From: Pseudomonas fluorescens | GTDB taxonomy: Bacteria > Pseudomonadota > Gammaproteobacteria > Pseudomonadales > Pseudomonadaceae | Assembly (NCBI RefSeq): GCF_902497625.1 | Contig: NZ_CABVGX010000001.1 | Span: 1 to 64,000, forward strand | Reading direction: 5' to 3' | Length of the DNA stretch: 64,000 nucleotides | In this document: positions 15,114-23,343 of the stretch, piece by piece | How the letters are laid out: every line of letters begins with the position of its first letter | Numbering within the stretch: position 1 is the stretch's first letter | Made by a program: the position numbers and the translations under genes | The notes under the pieces: model-generated | Databases searched by the model: none | What the model was told of the DNA's origin: nothing | The model's input: only the letters and a program-made list of their open reading frames with translations

Positions 15114-16310
15114 TCATGCAGTTTTCCTCCTCAGGATGGTCAGTGCCGGTCCGCGAGAATCGGTTGCTGACACTTTGTTCGCCTCTGTAATCAGCTGCTC
15201 GAGCTCTGCTGTAGAATAGTGGCTCGTAACGCTACCATTCTTGTGCCCCAAGAGCGCCTTCCGATCTTCCAGTGTCACGCCCGCCGCACGAAGCCTTCTG
15301 CCAAAGGTGTGCTTAAGGTCGTGAACTCTGATCGATCTGAATCCGGGGTGAGCCGGTGATTTGTGTTCCGCTTCCCATTTCGCCGCCGCTCTCACCCTGG
15401 CCTTCTTCCACGCTGTGTCATTCATCCGGTGCATCGCGGTTGGTCCGCGCTCGTCCGTCTGCCCGTACGGGAAGACGTAGGTCGGATGCAGACCGCGCTG
15501 TCCGTCGATGACCGACATCGCCACCTTGTTCAGCACCACCAGCCTCTCGTCACCATTCTTCACGCCGGACTTTTCATTCCTCCCGCCGAAGTCAGCGGGA
15601 ATCAGGAACACACTCGCTTCCAGCTCCGGAACCCGGATCTCCCAATCCCATTGCAGCTTGCAAACTTCCTGTTCCCGCGAACCTGTATTCACCTTGTAAA
15701 GCGACATCCTCAAAAGGTGATCAGGGATCTCAGAGAACAGCGTCGACTGCTCTGCCCACGACATTGGGTAGGGCTTTCTGCTCGACTTCCTTTCCTCCAG
15801 CATCGAGATCATCGGCACGCTATCCAGCCACGGCCGCTTCTCTGCATCTCGCCACTTCCTGTGGCACAGGTTCAAGATCCGAACGACACGCTGCAAGGCG
15901 ATGTTTACCGTCCGGTTCGATACGCCTGGCTTCACCTTCCCGCTCTTTGTCGTTGTAGGTTGCTGCCGGTCTCGCTTAAATGCAGCCAAGGTCCCGTCGT
16001 CTATATGAGTTATCGGCAGATCACCGATATACGGGTCCAGCTGTTCAATGTGCGATGCGGACAAGCTGATAGATGCCTGATCCTTGAATTCCACCAAGAA
16101 CCGAGTCGCTGCCTCGCGCCAGGTGCGAACCTGGCGCACTCCGTAGACTTTCTCCTGCCTGAGCTTTTCCAGACGGTGGATCAAGTACTGCTCGGCTTCT
16201 TCCCTCTCGCTTGATCCAGTGCTTTCTTGAAGTCGCTGACCTCGGACGACTTTGTCGATGTGCCAAATCCCGTTCCTCTCGTAGAGGCCGGAGATTGTTT
16301 TTCGCGCCAT
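15114..16310 (-). CDS. Phage tyrosine integrase
   Basis: 398 residues. Catalytic positions: Arg in VNTGSREQEVCKLQW, box II HDLKHTFGRRL, LLGHKNGSVTSHY with the nucleophile Tyr. The box II residue is Lys where most members have Arg, a variation known in this Pseudomonas phage subgroup. Its 3' end faces the att fragment, as in lambda. Its start overlaps the preceding excisionase-like gene by 130 bases in another frame. Confidence 0.92.
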   Translation of the reverse strand: MARKTISGLYERNGIWHIDKVVRGQRLQESTGSSEREEAEQYLIHRLEKLRQEKVYGVRQVRTWREAATRFLVEFKDQASISLSASHIEQLDPYIGDLPITHIDDGTLAAFKRDRQQPTTTKSGKVKPGVSNRTVNIALQRVVRILNLCHRKWRDAEKRPWLDSVPMISMLEERKSSRKPYPMSWAEQSTLFSEIPDHLLRMSLYKVNTGSREQEVCKLQWDWEIRVPELEASVFLIPADFGGRNEKSGVKNGDERLVVLNKVAMSVIDGQRGLHPTYVFPYGQTDERGPTAMHRMNDTAWKKARVRAAAKWEAEHKSPAHPGFRSIRVHDLKHTFGRRLRAAGVTLEDRKALLGHKNGSVTSHYSTAELEQLITEANKVSATDSRGPALTILRRKTA

Positions 16311-16582
16311 TTATTGACTCCTTGGCGCCCACTGCGGGGCTGATTGTTGTCCTGATTGGCCGCTTTTTCAATTGCCATGGACTCGACATAGGCGTCTGCC
16401 CACTGGTCCAGCTCGATCCGGTCGAAGCCGATGCCCTGTTTCCCGATCGGGAATTCCCGAACATTTGGTCTGACTGTCTTGTTGAATTCATCCCGGCACA
16501 TGCCGAGGTAGCCATAGGCTTCGCCGGCGCGAATGAAGCGCGGGAGGATGGGCGCGACCTGGGCCGCGCTTCGATTTGACAT
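16181..16582 (-). CDS. Excisionase-like DNA-binding protein
   Basis: 133 residues from the ATG at 16582 with GGAG eight bases upstream. The segment RFIRAGEAYGYLGMCRDEFN, then GFDRIELDQWADAY, is the winged-helix pattern of AlpA/Xis-type proteins (residues about 18-67); the rest is a basic disordered tail. It lies upstream of and overlaps the integrase gene, the usual place for an excisionase. The function is inferred. Confidence 0.65.
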   Translation of the reverse strand: MSNRSAAQVAPILPRFIRAGEAYGYLGMCRDEFNKTVRPNVREFPIGKQGIGFDRIELDQWADAYVESMAIEKAANQDNNQPRSGRQGVNKWREKQSPASTRGTGFGTSTKSSEVSDFKKALDQARGKKPSST

Positions 16583-16621
16583 GGGGTACTCCATGCCGCG
16601 CGTGGCGGCAGAAGGTGGTTG

Positions 16622-16933
16622 TTAGAAATTCGGCTGCTGGTGGTATGGCGGCGGGGATGGCTGGAGTTTCTTCTTGGCTGGCTTTAATGAGTCGTCGAGG
16701 AAGTCACCAAACTCCCAAATCATGTTGGTTATGGCGAGTGCTCTTGCGCGAGGACCGCCGACTGACTTGAGCCCGGAGCTCAAAATGTTCCACGCCGTAC
16801 CTTTGGTCATCCCGGGATTTACGGCACTGACTTGCTCCCAGTTGGTGATCCCGGCTTTTGCACCCTCGAACATGGTCTCCAGCTGATCAGTGGTTATGGT
16901 TTCTGCGATGCGCTTTGCGTCAGTTTTGTTCAT
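16622..16933 (-). CDS. Phage protein, unknown function
   Basis: 103 residues from the ATG at 16933, chosen for GGAG upstream. No known family. The mid part (DQLETMFEGAKAGITNWEQV...GTAWNIL) looks helical and could bind DNA. The C-terminus is proline-rich (PSPPPYHQQP). Confidence 0.6.
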   Translation of the reverse strand: MNKTDAKRIAETITTDQLETMFEGAKAGITNWEQVSAVNPGMTKGTAWNILSSGLKSVGGPRARALAITNMIWEFGDFLDDSLKPAKKKLQPSPPPYHQQPNF

Positions 16934-16982
16934 GGCATAGCTCCGCCCGCCGTTCACCGGCAGGCTGGTGGTGGAAGAGGGG

Positions 16983-17159
16983 TTAGGCTTGGAACTGGTA
17001 GCCGACAGAAACCAGCGCGGCGCCGGCTTCGGTGGAGAACATCAGCTGAGTCTTGCCGGGAGCGCCCCAGCTTTCGTACGAGACGTCGACCCACCAATTG
17101 CCGAACTTGCGATAGGGCTTGCTGAGTACGGCGGTGACGTAGCAGTCGACGAGGTTCAT
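16983..17159 (-). CDS. Small phage protein, 58 residues
   Basis: Begins MNLVDCYVTAVLSKPY and ends GYQFQA, with aromatic-rich middle NWWVDVSYESWG. Its ATG overlaps the stop of the upstream gene (17156-17557) as ATGA, so it is translationally coupled. Short proteins of this wording recur in Pseudomonas temperate phages; function unknown. Confidence 0.65.
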   Translation of the reverse strand: MNLVDCYVTAVLSKPYRKFGNWWVDVSYESWGAPGKTQLMFSTEAGAALVSVGYQFQA

Positions 17160-17557
17160 GGGTTCAGCTCCAGGGGCCAGCCCTTTGGCAGATAGTGAGC
17201 AACGGCTTCGCGGGCTTCATTCAAAAGGAATTCCACTGCGCGAGGGTTGCAGATTTCGGCGCTCCGAAGTTTCTTCGCGACCATCACGGCCAGGCTGCGC
17301 AGCGCCTCGTTTTCGGCAATCAAATCGAGGACAACCGCAGGATTCGCGGCGGCGATAAATTCGGCATTCCTCTCGAGCTGGCCAGGCTCCATCCATTCCG
17401 CGCCACAGCACATCACGATCTGGCTCTGCGCGCTGCCGTTGATAAAGTCCTGCAAGGGCCCGCCACGGATGACGCCACCGTAGCGTTTGTTCGCGACTTC
17501 CCACGGCCCTGGTGTCGCTAACTCAGCCATCTGCTTCAGCAATAAATGGTCGCTCAT
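17156..17557 (-). CDS. Ead/Ea22-like phage protein
   Basis: 133 residues. It has the typical wording TPGPWEV near the start and NAEFIAAANPAVVLDLIAENEALR in the middle, as in lambda Ea22-like proteins. These early genes are dispensable and of unclear role. Coupled by overlap at both ends. Confidence 0.75.
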   Translation of the reverse strand: MSDHLLLKQMAELATPGPWEVANKRYGGVIRGGPLQDFINGSAQSQIVMCCGAEWMEPGQLERNAEFIAAANPAVVLDLIAENEALRSLAVMVAKKLRSAEICNPRAVEFLLNEAREAVAHYLPKGWPLELNP

Positions 17558-17631
17558 GAGTACACCGCTGCAACAGAGAGGAAGAGAGCGCCCCAGAGGC
17601 AGGCGCTCATGGCTGCGGCTTTGAGCATCAT
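17554..17631 (-). CDS. 25-residue hydrophobic phage peptide
   Basis: ATG at 17631 overlaps the upstream stop (ATGA) and its own stop overlaps the downstream start (ATGA). The product is M-M-L-K-A-A-A then a single membrane-like segment SACLWGALFLSVAAVY. The precise double overlap makes it a likely real, coupled gene; function unknown. Confidence 0.55.
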   Translation of the reverse strand: MMLKAAAMSACLWGALFLSVAAVYS

Positions 17632-18017
17632 GGCGTCACCTGCTTGCGGTAGCCGGCGTCATGTATCGCGCCGAACAAGGTGTCGAGGTATTTGTTGGAC
17701 GTTGGCATTAGTTCATGCGAGCGTGAATCGAATACCTTCTTCAATTCACTGATTGCCCGGTCGCGTTCTGCCTCGGCGATCTGCTCCTTCGTGGGCCGAA
17801 AGCATTTGGCGATTGCCACGCCACCCACTTGGCCAGCAGCATCAATAAATGCGGCCAGCTCAATACCGCGGTCATCCGTGAAGTTCGAGTAGACCTTCAC
17901 TTTGGCGCCTTCTGGGTAACGGTTAATCAGATACTGGGTGCTGGCAGCTATTTCGCAAATGGTTCCAGGAGGCGGAAGCCCATCGCCAAACCATGGCCTG
18001 TGCATTTCTTCAGACAT
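17628..18017 (-). CDS. Phage protein, unknown function
   Basis: 129 residues. No family recognised. The N-terminus is proline/glycine-rich (RPWFGDGLPPPGT), a beta-like stretch GAKVKVYSNFTDDRGIELAAF follows, and the C-terminal third is charged and helical. Linked to the 25-residue gene by overlap. Confidence 0.65.
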   Translation of the reverse strand: MSEEMHRPWFGDGLPPPGTICEIAASTQYLINRYPEGAKVKVYSNFTDDRGIELAAFIDAAGQVGGVAIAKCFRPTKEQIAEAERDRAISELKKVFDSRSHELMPTSNKYLDTLFGAIHDAGYRKQVTP

Positions 18018-18136
18018 GGGAATCCTTTGCCGCTATAGCGGCTAACTTTGAGTTAATGAAAAGTGAGGGGGAGGGGCGGGAATCAGGATTATCTGGGGGG
18101 AGTGAAGATTTTCTGTGGAAGAGTACAGATGTGCTC

Positions 18137-18844
18137 CTACTGGATCTGATGTTCGCGCTCAAGCATTTCATCCAGCTCCGGGTACCCTGGTCGGGCCGGT
18201 GGGTAAGCCGGAGCTGTCATCGCCTGGTCAATGGCGGCGCGAAGGTTCTCCCTGTAGTCCTCACCGATCACACGCTCAGTCGGCTTATCCATCCAGTGGC
18301 CGACTATCTCGATGTTGATGTTGCTGTCGCCGGCATCTCCGTTGGGGCTGCTGTCGAAGCGAACATCCCAGCAATTAGATTCGAGGGCATCGAGACGGGC
18401 CTTGTCTTGCGACAGCTCATCAATCCGCTGATCCGCTGCGTTCAGGCGCAGCTGCAGGGCATCACGCTCGGCGGTGAGTCTCGCAACCTTGCCCGCATCA
18501 GGATGGGTGTAGAGCAAGAATTCGCCGCCGCTCGCCCGACATTCATCCAGCCATCCGGCGCGGACGAAGGACAGTGCGTACTCGCCCTGCCCACCCCAAA
18601 GCTTTTCAGCTTCCAGCTTCATCACAGGCTGCGTATGCTCTTCCGGCGCTGCAGGCGCCGCGCCGATCATTGCAGCCCAGCAGAGTTTCGCGCGGAACGC
18701 CGCTTGCTGGCAGCCGCTCATCTCTTGGTACTGTTCCCACACTTCCTCATCGGTAAAGCACGCATCCGGCTCCGATTCAAAACCGTTGATCACCATGGTT
18801 TCGGTTGGCTCGACCGGCACCAGCTTCCACTGATTGTTCATCAT
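18137..18844 (-). CDS. Phage protein with coiled coil
   Basis: 235 residues. N-terminal WKLVPVEPTETMVINGF is a wording common in phage early proteins. A coiled coil (KVARLTAERDALQLRLNAAD, about 123-142) lies in the middle. Its ATGATG start overlaps the upstream stop. A 119-bp gap to the next gene is the only real space in the block. Confidence 0.65.
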   Translation of the reverse strand: MMNNQWKLVPVEPTETMVINGFESEPDACFTDEEVWEQYQEMSGCQQAAFRAKLCWAAMIGAAPAAPEEHTQPVMKLEAEKLWGGQGEYALSFVRAGWLDECRASGGEFLLYTHPDAGKVARLTAERDALQLRLNAADQRIDELSQDKARLDALESNCWDVRFDSSPNGDAGDSNINIEIVGHWMDKPTERVIGEDYRENLRAAIDQAMTAPAYPPARPGYPELDEMLEREHQIQ

Positions 18845-19152
18845 GCAATCTCCATCGATACCAGATCATGGGCATTCACAACTGTCATGCCGAGGCGTTC
18901 AGCGATCAGCACTTCGAGGCGGGCGCCCTTTGAATGCTCCCAGCCCGGGAGCGTGGCCACGGTGTCGCAGTTCATCAGGGCGGCAATATCGCGGCGCATG
19001 CAGTCGTTCCACGAACCGCCGTCCGGGTTCAGCTCGGCGGGGTTGGTGACGGTGTGGCCGTCTGCGCGCAGGTTGGCGGTCATTGCGGCGAAAGCTGGGA
19101 AGTTAAGGCCGGGCAGGCCGGTCATTGGCCCGCTGAGGTAGATGCGCTTCAT
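18841..19152 (-). CDS. DUF4406 nucleotide-sugar-hydrolase-like protein
   Basis: 103 residues from the ATG at 19152, overlapping the upstream stop and preceded by GGAGG. KRIYLSGPMTGLPGLNFPAF and the later CDTVATLPGWEHSKGARLEV are the two halves of the small nucleoside 2-deoxyribosyltransferase-like fold (DUF4406), common in phages. Possibly a nucleotide-salvage or modification role; no biochemical assignment. Confidence 0.8.
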   Translation of the reverse strand: MKRIYLSGPMTGLPGLNFPAFAAMTANLRADGHTVTNPAELNPDGGSWNDCMRRDIAALMNCDTVATLPGWEHSKGARLEVLIAERLGMTVVNAHDLVSMEIA

Positions 19153-19460
19153 GCGGCCTCCGCAGCTGGCCTGAACACGCATTTGCAATCATCAAACTGA
19201 GCGATGATTTTGCCAGCGGCATCGAAGTACTTCACGTTCCAGGTTGGATGGCAGTTGTGCGTGTGCTTCCCGTACTGCAACTGGTTGGCAAACTGAACGT
19301 CGAGATTGGCGGAGCCGTTCATCCCGACAATCGTCCCGAGGTCTCCATCCACCTCAACCATCATGCCCAGCTTGGCGAACTCGATGCCGCGGCACCGGAT
19401 CATGGCGTCGACGAACAGCTGGGCCTTTGTTTTCTTCAGGATTCGTTTTTCTGTGGGCAT
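19149..19460 (-). CDS. Phage protein, unknown function
   Basis: 103 residues. Starts MPTEKRILKKTKAQLFVDAM. The middle (GMMVEVDGDLGTIVGMNGSANLDV) looks like a small beta barrel; HNCHP and CKC near the end could bind metal. Its first five residues equal those of the next gene upstream, perhaps a recombination joint. Confidence 0.65.
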   Translation of the reverse strand: MPTEKRILKKTKAQLFVDAMIRCRGIEFAKLGMMVEVDGDLGTIVGMNGSANLDVQFANQLQYGKHTHNCHPTWNVKYFDAAGKIIAQFDDCKCVFRPAAEAA

Positions 19461-19501
19461 GGGGCGTCCTATGCCGGGTCATGCCCGGGCGGTGGAGTGG
19501 G

Positions 19502-19789
19502 TCAGAGGTTTTCGAATGTTCGAGCGTGCGCCGGGAAGTCGAGTCGCTGCTGGATGCCAAGCATCAGCGTGCTGACCTTGGTGCCTTTGAGGAAAACCGT
19601 GGCCGGCGGCAGCTTCACGTCACAGGGAAGCACCTGCTCGCCGCGGGCCAGCGATTCTTCAACGTGTCGCGCCATCTCCGACCAGACGTGAATCTCAAGC
19701 CGGACCTCTGCGCGCACGGCTTCGATGATCCACATCGGAACGGTGACCAAGCGCTCGTCGCGCGGGCGTGATGCTTTTTCTGTAGGCAT
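19502..19789 (-). CDS. Phage protein, unknown function
   Basis: 95 residues starting MPTEKASRPRDERLVTVPMW; a helical middle EAVRAEVRLEIHVWSEMARH. It is the promoter-proximal gene of the leftward block. No family recognised. Confidence 0.6.
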   Translation of the reverse strand: MPTEKASRPRDERLVTVPMWIIEAVRAEVRLEIHVWSEMARHVEESLARGEQVLPCDVKLPPATVFLKGTKVSTLMLGIQQRLDFPAHARTFENL

Positions 19790-19870
19790 GACGGGATCCT
19801 CGCCGGCTGGCGTGATTCGTTGAAGTGGGGTATTTGTTCGTCGAATAATATTTTCGAGGACGTATGCTGA

Positions 19871-20344
19871 ATGGTTACTTTTTGGGTGCCGCTTATATTG
19901 GCGATCGCTGGCGCAGCAGTCGGCGCTTACTTTGCAATCGTAAGAACAAAACGAGAGAAACTATGGACTGAGCGCTATGAGAGGATCGGCTCGGCTCTTG
20001 AAAAAACAGATCTAATCCACCGTTTTCTAGATAGTGAAGTTAATGGTGAGCACCAAATTCACGGCCTTACTAAGCATGAAAAGCAAGAGCTGGATGCCAA
20101 CTGGCCCATGGCCAGGTACAAGCTCGCGACAGACATCATTATGTTGGAAATGCTTTTTACTGAAGAAGAGTTCGACGAAACCTCGAAGCGCTGGACAGGA
20201 TTGCAAAAAAAACTCTTCTCTCTTATTGAAGACTCATCGACGCATGATGCGCATGAATACGTAAGGGAGGCGCGCACAAAGGCTGAAAAGCTCCAGGCTT
20301 CGTTGATCGAGCTATCCAGGCGTAACTGCCTTGGTTGGTTTTGA
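19871..20344 (+). CDS. Small membrane-anchored protein, unknown function
   Basis: 157 residues. One N-terminal membrane segment (WVPLILAIAGAAVGAYFAIV) and then a charged, helical cytoplasmic domain. Lower GC than its neighbours. It reads opposite to the phage block, as moron genes often do; an effect on the host or on superinfection is possible but unsupported. Confidence 0.7.
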   Translation: MVTFWVPLILAIAGAAVGAYFAIVRTKREKLWTERYERIGSALEKTDLIHRFLDSEVNGEHQIHGLTKHEKQELDANWPMARYKLATDIIMLEMLFTEEEFDETSKRWTGLQKKLFSLIEDSSTHDAHEYVREARTKAEKLQASLIELSRRNCLGWF

Positions 20345-20442
20345 TCGTGAATCAGGCCCGCCATTCGTGAGCGGTGGTGGCAATTTGGTTTGGGTTGGGG
20401 TATTACGAGTCACCGGCATGGAGCCGGATCAAGGAGCTCAAA

Positions 20443-20655
20443 ATGACAAATGAAGAAATTGCTTACAGGCAGGCATGCATCGCTTTCATGGCTGAGGCGC
20501 TAAAGGCAGGCGTTGACACCGACGCGATTCTGAATCGTGCTAAGGCAGGCCTTCTGGGTAACGCAATTTATCGGTGGGTGGAACATCCACACGTGACCAA
20601 TTCGATCGAGGCTCTGGACGAGTTCCACGCCGGGGCGAAGACAGCTTTGGCTTAG
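20443..20655 (+). CDS. Small hypothetical protein at the prophage border
   Basis: 70 residues from the ATG at 20443, with AAGGAG upstream; an open frame upstream has no start site. Sequence MTNEEIAYRQACIAFMAEAL is helical and acidic. It ends four bases inside the converging broken substrate-binding gene, so it marks the last phage-side gene. Confidence 0.55.
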   Translation: MTNEEIAYRQACIAFMAEALKAGVDTDAILNRAKAGLLGNAIYRWVEHPHVTNSIEALDEFHAGAKTALA

Positions 20656-21701
20656 GCTAGGTAGTCAGTCTTGCCACTTTTATGGTAATCGGCACGGATC
20701 GAGTCGAACTTGACGTTACGCATAGCGTTTCGAAAGGCTTCAGGATCTTTCATGTTGCCGCCCACACTCTTCAGTGCTGCACCAATCAGACGCGCCGTGT
20801 CATAGGTCTGAGCGGCATACACCGTTGGCACGCGGTTGTATTTTTCGCTGAAGGCTTTGACGAACGCCTGGTTGGCCGGGTTGTTCGATCCAGGGTTCCA
20901 CAAGGTCACGATGTTCATGCCTTTGGCGACATCGCCGGTGGCGGCGAGCATGCGTTCGTCCATGGAGAACACAGGCACCACCATCGGAATGGTTTTGCTC
21001 AAGCCCGAGCTGCCGTATTGCTTGGCGAAGTTGATGCCTGCTCCGCCGGGATGGAACTCGAAAATCGCATCCGGCGCCAGCGAACGTACCCGGGCCAGTT
21101 CGACCGAGAAATCCAGCTGGTTGAGCTTGGTGTAGATCTCGGTGACCTCACCTTTGTACGTGCGCTTGAAGCCTTCCAGCGCATCGCGTCCGCCCTGGTA
21201 GTTGGGGGCGAGGATGACCATCTTTTTGTAGCCCAGGTCGTTGGCCGCGACACCGGCCATTTCATGGATCGTGTCGTTCTGGTACGAGGCGACGAAGTAG
21301 TTGGGTTTGCACTGTTTGCCGGCCAGGCTCGACGGGCCGGTGTTGTTGCTGATGTAGAAGCCGTCCTTGGTCGCAGTGTTGACCACCGCCGCCAGCACAT
21401 TGGAAAAGATCACCCCGGTGTACAGCGAAATACCGTCCAGGCTCATGCGGTCGATGATCTGCTTGGCGCGGGCCGGTTGCAGCCCATCGTCCTCGACCAG
21501 CAGGCTGACGGGCACACCGCCGAGCTTGCCGTCCTCCTGATCGATGGCCAGCTGGAAGCCATCGCGTGAGTCTTCGCCCAGATAACCGGCGGGCGTCGAG
21601 AGGGTGGTGATAAAACCGATGCGCACCGGGTCCTGGGCTTGAGCCAGCAGACTGGCCACGCAGCTGGCCGCCAGCAATGTACCCACGAGTAGTTTTTTCA
21701 T
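20652..21701 (-). CDS. ABC transporter substrate-binding protein, 3' truncated
   Basis: 349 residues of a Peripla_BP_6 (branched-chain amino acid/aromatic acid) binding protein. Signal peptide MKKLLVGTLLAASCVASLLA, then DPVRIGFITTLSTPAGYLGED and AAQTYDTARLIGAAL. Relatives run 380-400 residues; here homology stops after NVKFDSIRADY and a stop follows at the prophage border. About 40 C-terminal residues are missing, so function is doubtful. Downstream of antC, it probably served aromatic uptake. Confidence 0.8.
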   Translation of the reverse strand: MKKLLVGTLLAASCVASLLAQAQDPVRIGFITTLSTPAGYLGEDSRDGFQLAIDQEDGKLGGVPVSLLVEDDGLQPARAKQIIDRMSLDGISLYTGVIFSNVLAAVVNTATKDGFYISNNTGPSSLAGKQCKPNYFVASYQNDTIHEMAGVAANDLGYKKMVILAPNYQGGRDALEGFKRTYKGEVTEIYTKLNQLDFSVELARVRSLAPDAIFEFHPGGAGINFAKQYGSSGLSKTIPMVVPVFSMDERMLAATGDVAKGMNIVTLWNPGSNNPANQAFVKAFSEKYNRVPTVYAAQTYDTARLIGAALKSVGGNMKDPEAFRNAMRNVKFDSIRADYHKSGKTDYLA

Positions 21702-21806
21702 AATGCCGCCTTTAGTGAAGTCCGCATCGCGCGAGACGTAGTTGTTAGTGGAGGGCAGTAAAAAAGAGCCGGGTGCCTGGAAATTGTTTGGCTGTGGGTT
21801 CCAGTG

Positions 21807-22832
21807 TCAGGTGTTGCTCTCGGTAAATTTCTCGTAGTACAGGCGCGTCTGGTCCAGGCTCTGGTCAGCCAGCCATTGCTTGATCGACTCAACCATCGGC
21901 GGCGGCCCGCACAGGTACATGTCCATGTCCTGTTGGCGAAAATCGGCAGGGTTGAAGTGCTCGGTGATGTAACCGCACTTGCCGCTCCAGTCCGGGGCCG
22001 GATCGCTGATGACCGGGATGAAGCGAAAACCGGGAATGCGCTCGGCGTAGGCGGCGATGCGCGTGGTTTCGCAAAGGTCCGCAGCGTTGCGCACGCCGTA
22101 GTACAGCTGCACCGCATGCCCGCATCCGCCACGTTCCGCGAGCTCATCGAGCATGCCCAGGAACGCCGAGAGCCCGGTGCCGCCAGCCACAAACACCAGC
22201 GGCTTGTCGACGTGGCGCAGATAAAAGGCGCCGAGGGGCGCTTCGAGCATGATCTCGTCGCCGATCAGGCTGCGCTCGCGAATGTAATTGCTCATCAGCC
22301 CGTCAGGCAGCAGACGGATCAGGAACTGCAACTGGTTGCTGCTATTGGGGCGGTTGGCGAACGAATAGGAGCGCTTGCCGTCAGTGCCCGGCACTTGCAA
22401 CCTGGCGTACTGGCCGGGCAGAAAGTCCAGCTGCTGGCCATCGGCACCGGCATCCAGGTGCAGGATCGCGGTGTTCGGCGACACCTGCTCGACTGCCCGC
22501 ACAATGCCCTTGAGCCGCTCCGGCCCGGCGGCATTGCACAGGGTCGAGGCGAAGTCGAAGTAGAACGCCGCGTCGGACTGCACCCGGGTCTGGCAGGTGA
22601 GCATTTTGCGTTGGCGCATGTCATCGGCCGACAGTGCTTCATCGTCGACGTAGTCCTGGCTGTACTGGCCCGACTCGCAGCGACCCTGGCAAGTGCCGCA
22701 CACGCCTTCACGGCAATCGAGCGGAATATTGATGCCGTTGCGCAGCGCCGCATCGAGCAGGATTTCATTGTTCTGAATCGGGAAAAACAGGGTTTTCCCG
22801 TCGGCGAAACTGAACGCGACCTTGTGACTCAT
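21807..22832 (-). CDS. antC: Anthranilate 1,2-dioxygenase, electron-transfer (reductase) component
   Basis: 341 residues from the ATG at 22832; the frame stays open upstream but that part is the antisense of antB. An N-terminal 2Fe-2S ferredoxin domain holds CREGVCGTC and CQTR; then FAD binding (RSYSFAN, about 200) and NAD binding (GGTGLSAFLGML, CGPPPMV). It moves electrons from NADH to the AntAB oxygenase. Sequence and order match antC rather than benC. Confidence 0.9.
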   Translation of the reverse strand: MSHKVAFSFADGKTLFFPIQNNEILLDAALRNGINIPLDCREGVCGTCQGRCESGQYSQDYVDDEALSADDMRQRKMLTCQTRVQSDAAFYFDFASTLCNAAGPERLKGIVRAVEQVSPNTAILHLDAGADGQQLDFLPGQYARLQVPGTDGKRSYSFANRPNSSNQLQFLIRLLPDGLMSNYIRERSLIGDEIMLEAPLGAFYLRHVDKPLVFVAGGTGLSAFLGMLDELAERGGCGHAVQLYYGVRNAADLCETTRIAAYAERIPGFRFIPVISDPAPDWSGKCGYITEHFNPADFRQQDMDMYLCGPPPMVESIKQWLADQSLDQTRLYYEKFTESNT

Positions 22833-22849
22833 GATCCAGATTTCCGCCG

Positions 22850-23341
22850 TCAGAGATGATAGAAATCGAGCACCGAATTGATGGTGTCGTTGAGCAGCAG
22901 CGCATGTTTGCGGGTGATCTTCCAGCTGTCGCCGTCGGGCCGTAGGCGGTAGGTGGCCCGCCCGAAAAATGATTCGGCGGTTTGCAGGCGGTAGTAGAGG
23001 GTGTGCCAGTTGACCCGCACCTCCAGCTGGTCGTTGTCCAGCGGCGCGATGCGCACATTGCTGATCAGGTGCAGGGTGCGCGGCATCGGGATGGTCGATG
23101 CGGCCTTGCCGGTGCGGATGCGGAACACCCGGTCTTCGAGGCCGCCACGGTTGGGGTAGTAGATCAGCGACATGCTTTTTTTCGGGTCGGTGGTGTAGAC
23201 GTGCTCCGAGTCCCATTGCGGCAAATGAAATTCGCTGTCGTCGCTGAACATCGACACGTACGTATCCCAATCCTGGGCGTCGCAGGCTTCAGCGTTGCGG
23301 TAGAGAAATTGCTCGATGCGGTATTGCAGTTGCGAATTCAT
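22850..23341 (-). CDS. antB: Anthranilate 1,2-dioxygenase small subunit
   Basis: 163 residues from the ATG at 23341 (GAGG eight bases upstream; a GTG two codons earlier is less likely). Typical beta-subunit wording: EQFLYRNAEACDAQDWDTYV, FHLPQWDSEHVYTTDPKKSM, RTLHLISNVRI. Structural partner of AntA, cone-shaped fold without metal. Two bases after the antA stop. Confidence 0.92.
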   Translation of the reverse strand: MNSQLQYRIEQFLYRNAEACDAQDWDTYVSMFSDDSEFHLPQWDSEHVYTTDPKKSMSLIYYPNRGGLEDRVFRIRTGKAASTIPMPRTLHLISNVRIAPLDNDQLEVRVNWHTLYYRLQTAESFFGRATYRLRPDGDSWKITRKHALLLNDTINSVLDFYHL

Positions 23342-23343
23342 GA

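Larger units (their letters stand above)
15000..20690 (-). mobile_element. Prophage remnant
   Basis: From the tRNA-Pro fragment to the broken 3' end of the substrate-binding gene. It holds an integrase, an excisionase-like gene and about nine small leftward genes, most linked by ATGA overlaps, as in the early-left region of Pseudomonas temperate phages. Repressor, replication, capsid and lysis genes are absent. No second copy of the tRNA fragment was seen near 20.7 kb, so the right end is probably deleted. The border near 20690 is approximate. Confidence 0.75.

Noticed and set aside
22833..23270. Upstream extension of antC to a 487-residue protein
   Set aside because: The added part is read from the antB gene in another frame; the antC start at 22832 gives the normal size.
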